Below, in pieces: positions 46,601 to 58,600 of a stretch of DNA of 64,000 nucleotides (positions are counted from its first letter, which is position 1; each line of letters begins with the position of its first letter). This stretch comes from Mytilisepta virgata. Its lineage: Eukaryota > Mollusca > Bivalvia > Mytilida > Mytilidae. The notes under the pieces were generated by a model that was given only the letters and a program-made list of their open reading frames with translations, was not told the DNA's origin and searched no databases. The stretch lies in NCBI GenBank assembly GCA_028015205.1, contig CM051519.1:85085539-85149538 (forward strand), in the 5' to 3' direction. Both the position numbers and the translations under genes were made by a program.

Positions 46601-49600
46601 GATACAGATACTGCAACAACCCTTTACCAGCTTGTAATGGACTTTCTTGTTCAGGATCATCTTATAGAACAACGTCTAGATCTTGTAATACAAATTTCTG
46701 TCAAGGTAACTTTTTATGAACACTTTCATCACTTTTTTGTGTGGGAAAGATAGTTCAAAGTGTTTCCGAGGATATTGGGTGTACACAACATTGGTGAATA
46801 TTTTAGTTTTTAGTTTTAGATACAGGTTAGCTTATACTTTTTATCTATAGATAAAATTGTTAGTTTTCGATGTTTTGTTGTATTTATAAACTATAAGCTG
46901 TTAAAAATTGTATTGGATATTATCGTTATAGTAAATGGCGGCTGGGGGAGCTGGACAACATGGGGAGATTGGGGTAAATGTTCAGCATCATGTAAACCGT
47001 GTGGATCGTTATCAAATCCTTACCAGAAAAGGACCCGTAAGCGATACTGTAATAATCCATCTCCAGCTTGTAATGGGCGTTCCTGTTCAGGATCATCAAT
47101 TGTGAAAAATACTAGATCATGCAACACAAATTATTGTCGAGGTATGTGTAAACTTTGATGAAATTCTCTGATACTAAGTTTGATGCACAAGATCTGTACA
47201 TTTCGTCGATTTACGACTCATCGGTTATGCTCTAGGCCTATGTTGAAAAAACCAAAACAATAATCCAAAACGTTGAATAGCAAATTAAAAAAGAAGCTGT
47301 GAACAAAAAAAGATACTCATTAGTTTTCACAAAATTTAAAAATGTTGAAACTGTAATTTAAATTAATTATCTGTTGACAAAAAGTGAAAGCTAATCTTGT
47401 GTATAATATAGAAAAATTGTGGATTAAGATTATTCGACAAAGAGGGTTGCTGCTGTCACAAAAGCTTCTTAACCAGGGTTTTAGCAAGGATAATTGATGT
47501 CATAACTTATGATATGAAATTTTACGGTCGTCATCACGAATTGATTGACCGTTACACTGTTTTAATATCTAAGATGGTGTTGGACCTGTTCCCACTGTCA
47601 TAACATTTGATGTAACTCCACCGATTCGTGACTACCACCGATCTTTCCCCTAGAATTTCATTTTTATTGTCTTTTTGATAATTTGTAAATTTTGAAATAT
47701 ATTTGTGATAAAGTTTGATTCATTGAATAATTTTACAGTTAACGGTGGATGGAGTTCATGGGGATCCTTCAGCAGTTGGAGTAAATGCTCAGCAATATGT
47801 AGAACAGAGGGCTCAGCTTCACCAACACAAACAAAATATCGTGCAAGATTATGCAATAATCCGTCTCCAGGCTGTCATGGACGCTCTTGTGTCGGACTCA
47901 GAACCCAATCTTTCTCACAGTTCTGTAATTACAACAATTACTGTCCAAGTAAATATAATTTTCATTATGTTTCTAGTATAAATGCAAATAGTTTCTTACA
48001 AATAGTTTTATATGAGTAAACTTTTCGTGACTCAAACATATTACAATTTTATGCTTCAAATGTCTACTATATATTTTATCTTTCTTTGTTTAGCTGTTAG
48101 ATTTGAATCCTCCAAAGGATATCTATGTAACTAGATTTCTAGAAAAAGACATATCTGAACAACACATTAAAGCCACCGAAGACTTCCAGGCTCCTACCCA
48201 ACAATGCAATATTCCTACGATGTACTGGTTACCTAAATTACGTCCAAATCCATACAAATTTCGTTTTATTTCTTCCTCCAGCAAATGTACCACCACTTAA
48301 TTGTCTGTTCTTTTAACAAGTTGTCTTACATGTACAAAAGAACCAAACATTAATTATTGTAACAAAGTTTATGAAAATTAGGGCATAAATTGTTTTTGGA
48401 GTGTAAATTTTTTTGGATAAATTGCAAACAGTAAATCATAAAGTAACTGCCGTGGGCAGTTATGATTTTTCTACATTACATACAACCCTTCCTTATGATC
48501 TTATCAAATAAAAATTGAGTGCACTTATTAACTGGTTTTTTAATCTCCTGGATTAAATTATATTTGTTGTAACAGTTTTAAAGCATTTTTCAGTCATAAA
48601 AAATATTCAGGGTTACAGCTGCTTGACAAGCCTTATACTTCTTACTGGACAACATTTTGTTAGTTTTTGGTAATACTGCGTATCGACAGGTCATTGGCAT
48701 TTCTATGGGTACAAACTGTGCACCTCTTATTGCCGACTGTTCGTCCTCTGCCGAGAAGCGGCGTAGGGACATGGTAATGGTATCCGTCCATCCGTCCGTC
48801 TGTCGTACCGTCCGTCCACAACACCTTGTGGACGTATTTTCTCTAAAACCGCTTGGCAGATTGCTGCCATATTTAGTAGGATTTAATGTAGATGTGCATA
48901 CTTTACCGCTATTTTGATTCAACAAATTTTGTAGGAGTTATGGGACTTAGACTATTTTCAAAATTTCACAACAAAAGAAGACCTTGTGGACGCATCTCCT
49001 CTGAAACCGCTTTGCAGATTGCTTCCATATTTGGTAGGACTTATTGTTATGAATTGTTGATGTGCATACTATACCGCCATTTTGATTCAAAGAATTTTAT
49101 AGGAATCATGGGACTTAGAATATTTTTAACATTTTGCTTGATATTTAGTTGGTTTTTTTGTTGTATACTGTTTTCCTTCAATGTATTTAGATTTTCCATA
49201 ATCCAAGTTATCATAGGACACAAGGAATAATATCCTTTCTCAATATGAACAACTTACAACCTCATGATTTATTAGAATTTTCCTCAAATTCCTTAGTCAA
49301 TTTCATTCCCTATGACTTCTTATGCAAGCTGATTCTGTAGTGACGGGGAACATATGGCTGCGTGTAGCAATCTTGTTTTTATATTGTTATGAAGAGTATT
49401 TCATGAATATACTCCTTAAGGGTAAACTACATGATAAATTAATTGACATTTTTAACAATAATTGAATGTATCTTGATGGTGTACTTACTTTTGATAACCC
49501 CGACTTTCTTAAATATGCAAAAGACATTTATCCAGAATAGCTACATTTGAACAAAGCTAACAGAATAGTAAATGCTGTTCTTTTTTTGTTTAGATCTTAG

Positions 49601-52600
49601 TATAAATATAGAAAATGGAGAGACACGTATTAAAATTTATGATAAAAGGGATGGTTTCAATTTTCCAATTACTAACTTCCTCTTTCTTGATGGAGACGTG
49701 CCTGTTGCACCATTTTATAGAGTGCACATATCACAGCTTGTACGTTTTGCACGAATTTGCTCTCGGTTAGAAGATTTTAACGAGCGAAACCATGCGATTA
49801 CTAAAATACTTTTATGACAGGGTTATATATTTCACAAGTTGCTTAATGCTTTTAAACAGTTTAATAATAGATTTCAACATCTTTTATCTATATATCAAGC
49901 TTCCAATAAAGCACTTATCATGAACGGGTTTTCCCATCCTAGTTTCTACTGTAATATCATCATGATCGTGAACAAATGCAAAAGACTCGCTAGTAACCCA
50001 CAGAAACTTGGTATTTATTTAATATCTTTTCACAGTAAGGGCGACAAATATGAAATTACAGTGTATGTCCAATTCTGTAAAAATTGCTCTTTCTCCCAAT
50101 GGCTTGAAGACTTTACATTCATACTGGCCTCTCAGGAATATTGCCGATTTCTATTGAAATCTATGACAAAATAGCATTAAACCCTTTATGGAAGTGTTAT
50201 TTGAGATTTTGTATACCCCCGCTTTATAAAGCGGAGGTATATAGTGATGGGGAGTCCATCCGTCCGTTCGTCTGTCCGGTAACAATATGTTCCACTTTTG
50301 TATCCGCAACTCCTCCTAAACCACTTATTATAATTTAATGAAACTTTCTCAGATTCTTTATCATATAATGCCATTGTGCACCTCCTATTTTTTATTTGGT
50401 AAAATTCATTTTTGGGGTTTCTTTTCTCAACACATGATGTTTGCCATTTCCTTATATGGGGGTTTCCATTTTGTGTTCGCAACTCCTCCTAAACGACATA
50501 CTATGATTTAATGAAACTTTCTCAGATTCTTTACTATACAATGCCATTGTGCACCTCCTATTCTGTTTTTTTGGTCAAATTGATTTTTGGGGTTTCTTTT
50601 TCCAAACATGAACTTTGCCAGTGCTTATATGGGGGTTATGGGCTTACCTAATTTCTATCCGAAATTTTGCCTAAACCACATATCATAATTTAATGAAACT
50701 TTCTCAGATTCTTTATCATATAATGCCATTGTGCACCTCCTATTTTGTTTGTGGCCAAACTCATCAAAATCATTCTTGGGAACTGTTTTTCTTTGGAAAA
50801 GGGGTATCCAATTTGTATCCAAAACTCTTCCTTAACAACTTATCATAAATAAATAAACTTTCCCAGATTCTTAACCATATAATGCCATTGTGCACTTCCT
50901 ATTTTATTTATTGGTCAAAATCATTTTTGGGTTTCTTTTTCCAAAACGTGGACTTACCATAACATGGATTTTGCCATTATTTTATATTTTGGGGGTACCA
51001 ATTTTTGTATCCGCAACTCCTCCTAAACCACTTATTATTATTTAATAAAACTTTCTCAGATTCTTTATCATATTGAAGACATTCCAATTTTTTTGGTTTA
51101 TATCAGAATCATGTTGGTGTTTGTCATTTTGTGAGCTTTGATCAAAGTTCATCTAGTTTCGTTTAGTAGAGCAACATTATCCGACCTGCAGCTATGAGAG
51201 CCTTAGCTAGTTTTACAGTTAAAACGAGCACATTCTAACCCTGCTGTCTAAATTCCACTCTAATTTTCAGTTCTAGCAAGCGGTCACCTTGTTAGTTGAC
51301 ATACTGTATGGTTTTTATAGTTTGTTTTATACACCAGAGTTTCAGGATAGATGAGGGGAGGTTTAATTACCCATAAAACCGGTTTAACTTTACCACGTCA
51401 GACTAACCTGACACTCTGTTGTGTTCATGTTTGCTTTATTGGTATATCATTGGTGGCCTTTCCTTTTATCCATTTTGCTGTTTAAATGTGATACTGTAGA
51501 TCTTTTCCGACAAAAAATTCGCAAGTAGTCTAATTTGGATAAATTAGACTATTTGCGACAGAAAAGTTGCTCAAACAGGGGTACGTTACTCCTAAGCTGA
51601 AGTCATCCTTATATAAGTTTTATGGGCTTCATCATGACTTGGTTGACAGGTATGAAAAAACCGTTTCCCAAATAAAATGGACCTGTTCCATTGATATTAT
51701 CCCTTCCTCACACTGGATTTGACATGGGCAGCATGGCAGGTGTCCTGCAGGAAGCAGAGACTGTTGACTCTTCCGGAGCACCTGCGTCTACCCCGGTTTT
51801 TTGGTGGCGTCCATGTTGTTCATATGTTTTTAGTTTTTAATTGTAGTGCATGTATTGGTCTTGTCTTCATTGTTCTCTGGAGTTTGTCAGTTGTTACGAT
51901 TTTTCTCTCTCCTTCGAATATCCCTTTGGTATTTCTTGACTTTACATATATACTGTTGGAGTTATTTTATTGTTATCAGTAAACGGAAAATGGTCTACAT
52001 ATGGAAGTTGGACTGAATGGAATATGTGCAGTTCTTCTTGTGGAGGTGGAGTAAGGAGGAGAAATCGCACGAGAACCTGTACCAAACCTCGCCATGGTGG
52101 AAAGGATTGCATTGGAACAAGTGAAGACCGACAAACAGAAAACTGCAATACCCAAAAATGTCCAAGTAAGTATACAAAATTAATAAAAATATGTAAAAGT
52201 AGCGTAAACGTCATCTTATATGATTGTAAAGACGAATTGTCACATTTTTTGTTCTATTTGTACATTGTCCATAACCATATAAATAAAAACACTCTCAAGC
52301 CGAACGCAGTTTTTGGTTAAATGTTTGATTAGTGTAAATGCATATTATATTGTATTGGACGTTTATAAGAAGGTTTAATACAAAATTTTACGACAAACGG
52401 TATGACATTGACTTTCCAATCGTCATCTTCCCATTTTGGAACGGCAATATTCCAGAAGCGCATGTTATCCTTTTCCTCACACCGGATTTGTGGCAGCATG
52501 GCGGGTGTCCTGCAGGAAGCAGAGACTGCTTACTCTTCTGGAGCACCATGTTGTTCATATGTTTTTAGTTTTTAATGGTAGTGCATGTATTGTTTTGGTC

Positions 52601-55600
52601 TTGTCTTCGTTGTTCTCCGGAGTTTGTCAGTTGTTTCGAATTTTTCTCTCCTTCAAATATCCCATTGGTATTTCTTGACTTTACTTATATGGAAAACAAA
52701 GTATGTTTTCTACCTTAGATTTTTGCACCTGTGTTGGATCTGGTGACCCTCATTACTACACACCTGATGGTGCAGTTATACATTTTATGGGTACGTGTAA
52801 ATATACTCTGTGGAAGTCAACAATACCAAATGATCCCTGTGGATTCCGAGTGGAGACTAAGAATGAGAGACGTTACGGTAACAACCAAGTGGCGTATACA
52901 AGAATGATAGACTTTTTCATGGGAAAAACGAAAATCAGAATTCTACAAGGTGGTACAACTCTTGTGAGTAGATGAATGAACTTTTCTCTCGAAAAAAGTA
53001 AAATATAACCTTTTAAAGTCACGAATAGAATAGAGAATGGAAACGGGAATGTGTCAAAGAGACAACAATCCGACCAAAGAGCAGAAAGTACATATGTTTC
53101 TCTAATAGTGAACATGACATTTTGCTTTATTTGACATGAACAATATAGCGGGCGTCTCATAAAATACAGTAAAAACATGTACGTTACTTACTATGTTGTC
53201 GGGTAATTCGGCGCAGGGTTTAATTCGGCACATTCAAATCTGGACCACATGAGTTCACCCCTGGTTCTTTAGTGGGATCCAATGTTACTCATGATTCTTT
53301 TTTATGTTTATTTTTACTTTTTGTTGTTGTCGTCCTTCTCATCTCCATTTTGACTTTGTATCTGGATTTATGGTTGTTGGATAGCCCTTTGGATTTTTCT
53401 CACCCTGTTTTAACGAAGTCGTTTTATTCTAGATTCAGCTTTATCAGTTAGGTTCTTGACGAAAAGCAATTCTAGCATAAAATTCCAAACTCCTCAAACA
53501 GAAATTATGAATTGAAATAATGTCAACTACTTATGAGGGAGTGGGCGAAACCTTTTTAATTCTGTTGTATCATTTATTCTCATTGTTACTGTTCTGATGA
53601 TTTCGCCTAGTCCTTGAATTCTGTTATTATGGACTCTACCTTCTGTCTTACAAATTTTTTTTTATTTTTGCAGATAATTTTTTTTCTGAATTAACTTTCA
53701 TCATCTACGTAAATGTCAGACCAAAACTTTGGATAGCATTTTTTTCCGAAAATATTCTTTCTAGATTAGGATCAGACAAAAATATCGGTAAGGGGAAATC
53801 TAAAGGGTTGTAAAATTTGTTCACCAGAAAGTTTAAACATATTTAAAATCATGTTAATACCTACTTGACATTGCGATGTTGACTACATCGCAAGCAATGA
53901 AATGAACATTTACGACAATTAACTATAAGTTTTAAATAGACTACTTAAATTTTAAATTAATGATGAAACACAACAGCCACGCTGCATATCCCTTCGGCAC
54001 AATCTACATCAACAATGCTAACAATGATCAAAGTTTAAGTTTTTTATCTCTTATGGTTCCTGAGATAATCCTGGATATTACGTACATACGTACAGCGAAT
54101 AGCAAAAACAATATCCCCGCCACTTCGCTAGCGCGGGGATAATCAACAAAAATAAAACAAATGTTACTTAATGATAGAATCAAAACTTCTTCATTATTAA
54201 AATTTACATTATGCTAAAAATGATCAAATTTCCCAAAGGTAAACAATATAGCTGTAAGTCTACCAGCATCAACAGCCAATGGTACAATACAAATAACAAG
54301 AAGCGGAAGCTACGTGACAGCAGTCAAAAAAAAATGCAGCATTCGGGTTCAGTTTGACGGACGTCATCTTGTTGACGTCAAAGCCCCAGAAAACTATTTT
54401 GGTGGAAATTTGACTGGAATCTGTGGAAATTGTAATGGTATTTCTAAAGATGATTATCAGACTAAAGATGGGAAAGTTGTTTCTTCAAACCTGTGGGGTG
54501 GAGGCTATGCAGAAATTGGCAATAGTTACAAAGTTTTGGACGATTCAGACAAACCTGATTTAAAGTGAGTAGATGCAATAGATATAAGAATAAATAAAAA
54601 CCTTAACAAAACCGAAAAAGGAAAGGTCAATAGGTGAACGCCATCCAATCGACAGAATCTCAAAATTATATAAAGAGCACAGAACACAAAAACAGAAACA
54701 AAATCGAGTCAGAATAATCTAATTTGGTACAGGCATCACGTAGTGGTGGATTAAACAAGTTTTATGAGTAAACAAACCTTCACTTATCTATCCTATCCTT
54801 CTATTATATAAAAAGCACTATAAAAGCAAATACTGTCATGATGATTACCAGCAAAATGACCGATAGACAGAAAGGTTAAAATTGGTTGTGAGGTACATTG
54901 TTTAGATTGATAATGTTGACCACTTTTTCTAAAAACAGTGAAATTGCTCATGAAATATCGAAACATACATATGGCAAGCCATATTTATATTTATTCCTCT
55001 TTCAAGATATTTTTATGAAGTTTAATAAGATAGCTTGTAACTTAAATGAGATATCTTGAACATAGAAATTGTAATTATAGACAGTTAATAACCAAATTTA
55101 GATTAAGTGACCATTCTCTTGGCATTGAAGTTGGTCCTTACACAAGAATTCCAAGGGAACAAAGATTATGTAGAAAATGTCAAGTCTTAGATGATGAAAA
55201 ACATTTCTTTTTTGATTGTGAAATAAATGCCTCTTTACGTAATGATTTTTTGAATGAATTAAAATACTGCATAACCTCTTTCGAAGGACTGGACACTCAA
55301 ACTAAATTAATTAAAATATTGTGCCCCTCTACAGAACTTGTTTGTCACACTGGAGTCTTTATTAAACAGTCTTTAGAACTGAGGGCTTCAGACCCTGGTC
55401 GGACAGGTTCCTAATTTGTACACTTTTTTATACATACAAAATGTACATGCTGATATGGAGAATTTGTTTTTTTTATTCAAATTGAACTATACATGTGTCT
55501 TTTATTTCAGCTTGTGTGTTGTATGTTATTTGTATGTTGCTTTGGTCCTTATGGACGTAATTATGCTAAATAAAGATTTAAAGATTTATAAACTAATTGA

Positions 55601-58600
55601 GACATCTTAAATAAAATATCTTATATATTAAATTAGATATCTTATTAAACTGTTTATAAAGATATCTTATTTAGTTAAAAGATGTCTTGATTGTTTTAAA
55701 AGATATCTTATAAAATGAATAAGATATCATATACTTTTAAAAATATAAACTATACAAGATATATCATAAAGTATTTGATTAAAAGATATCTGTAAAAAGA
55801 TATAAGATATCTTCAAAGGAAAATGAGATATCTTATTAATTAAATAAAATATTTGAATGTGCTGAGGAAGACCAAGAAAAAAAAGAAAAAAGGAAAGCAA
55901 AGCTGACCTAGCCTTTTAATAGATTATGTAACAGTCGTCGCATTCTAAAAATTATTCTTCATATTTTGGAATGAAGAAATGTGTAAGATACCAGTTTTAA
56001 CTTTTTTTTCAGTTGTCCTGATGTTCCTGTTCTTCGGTTAGAAGATCCAGGTACTAACCAAGACAAAGAAAAGGCCAAATCAGACAAGTATTGTGGCCTA
56101 CTTAAATCTGATTCAAGTCCATTCAAAGCTTGTAGAGATTCAAAGAAAGTTGACTTTGATAAAATGTACACTAGTTGTGAATATGATGTGGTCGTATCAG
56201 ACAAAACGGATGCTAATTGCCAGACTTTAGAGAGCACAGCACTGGAATGTAGTCAACACGGCTTTTATGTTAAATGGAGAAGCTTAAACTTCTGTCGTAA
56301 GTAAAAATAGAGGCACAGTTTAATTCCACTTTAGTGCCCCATGTAAAATAGATCGACCGAAAACAGTTCTTTGTTCAGTGTGACCATAATTGAATTTTGT
56401 AATCTTAAGAGTTTAAGCATAATTGAAGCTCGATTGCTAGTAGTTATTTTGCTGTCGTCTTCATATTGATTTGCTATCATAATGTTTTTTTATATTCTTT
56501 TTATTGTGTCTTTGAAGTATCTGTTTGATGTGTCAGTGTTCTTATGAAATCACTCTTTCACTTGATTTTGGTCTTGTCCATTGTCTTATCATTTGCTTAT
56601 ATGATCTGATATTATTCAGATAACAGATTTTGCACGTCTGATAAATGGAAGGCTTTAGCTTCCTAAAGCAATTTAACCTGCAGTTAGGATATAATATTTG
56701 AAGGGTCGTTTGATTCATAGCTAACAATGTTTTTATAATTTAATACTTTATTTCATAAAGAATTTAATTTTAACACAAAGAGTTTGTATTCATTCCATTT
56801 TCATTTCATTTACAGCATTGAAATGTAATGGAGACCTGGTGTACAAAACATCAGTATCCTGTACAAATACATGCGACAATCCAACAGCCAGCTTAAATTG
56901 TCAGGATCCACCTGTTGATGGTTGCACCTGTCCAGATAAAACTTATCTAAATGGTGGAAAATGCGTGACAATCGACAAATGTGGATCCTGCAATCTTAAA
57001 ATTGGAGGAACGTTTTCAAAACTTGCTGTAAGTTAATTCAAATCTAAATTGGATTTTGTTTTTATTGCAGATCTGTATTTTAGCTACTAGAGAACAGAAA
57101 ATATTTCGTTTTTTTAGGTCTTTCCACTTTCCGTGGAAAGACCTTTTGCTTTTGTTCTGATTATTAGGTCTTTCCACTTTCCGTGGAAAGACCTTTTGCT
57201 TTTGTTCTGATTATTTTTTTTTTTTTTTTTTTTCTTCTGCCGTCTAGGATGTTTTTTTGTTACTTGACATATCGAAAGGATTTTTGGCCCATGATATCGT
57301 ACAGTGATTGCGATTTCACCATTGACCCTGTGTAACCGAACACTTTTTTTTATAGGAGTTATCTCCCCGCGTCCTCCTTTTCTTGTTATCTTTATTTCTC
57401 TGTAACCGTAAAAGATATCGACCTAAAATCTTTTGCAATGTCTTCAGTGTATCTGTGCGCAACTTTGTTCCATTTGGTTGGAAAGGATCTGACGACATTT
57501 CATAGGAGTTATTTCCCTTCAAACGACTTTCACTTTTGGTGTATCATACAAATTGTTATTTAGAGTTGAGATATCAACATGAAACTTTGTATTTAGGGTC
57601 CATGACCCCTAACAAGTAAAATGAGGTCAAGGTCAAAGGGCAAGGTCAAGTTCTAAATTTTGACTTTTGCTTGTTATCGCTTCTCCTCTGAAACGGTAAA
57701 AGATAGCTGATAAAATGTAATGGAGAAAATATTAAGGACGTTGAGACCTAGCTTTGTTACATTTGCATAAAAGTTGTATGACGTCATTTTATAGGCGTAA
57801 TTGCCGTTAGAACGTTTAAATTTGAGGTTTTTCGTTTATTTCTCAACAATGGTACATGATAAAGGCATGGGGTCTTTTGTTTTGACATCAAGGATTGATA
57901 ACCTTCAAATTGGCATCAAGGTCAAAGGTCAAGGTCAAGTTCTATTATTTGACATTTGCTTGTTATCACTACTCCTCTGAAATGGTTGTGGATAGCCAAG
58001 GAAATGTAATGGTGGAAATGTTTAGGACATTGATGCGCAACTTTGTTACATTTGAGTTCAAGTTGTATGACGTCATCTTTTGAGAGTAATTGCGCCTAGA
58101 ACGTTCAAACTTAAGGTTTTTCGTTTATAACTTGACAATGGTACATAATAATGGCATGGGGTCTCCTAAAATGACCTCAACGACCAATGACCTTGAAAAA
58201 GGTCACAAGGTCAAAGGTCAAGGTCATGACCTATATTACGTATTTTGCATTTTTTCACACTTTAGAAGTTTTTTTCAGATTTTTAAAGCAATTAAAGCTA
58301 TTGAAAGCGTGAAATTCAGGCACTACTTTTGCTGACGTCATTTCTGGCAACGTCATTATTTCTGTAGACGTTTTTAGACGTTTTGGATATATTGGAATGT
58401 TAATTTAAACGTCATTTTAAACCTCATTTTTTTTATCAACAAATCTGCAATTGAGGTGGAAAGACCTTCAATTGTTTTCTGAACAATTGGTTTTTAATTT
58501 TTTTTTTTTTTTTTTTTTTTTTTCTTCTGCCGTCTAGGATGTTTTTTTGTTACTTGACATATCGAAATGATTTTTGGCCCATGGTATCGTACAGTGATTG

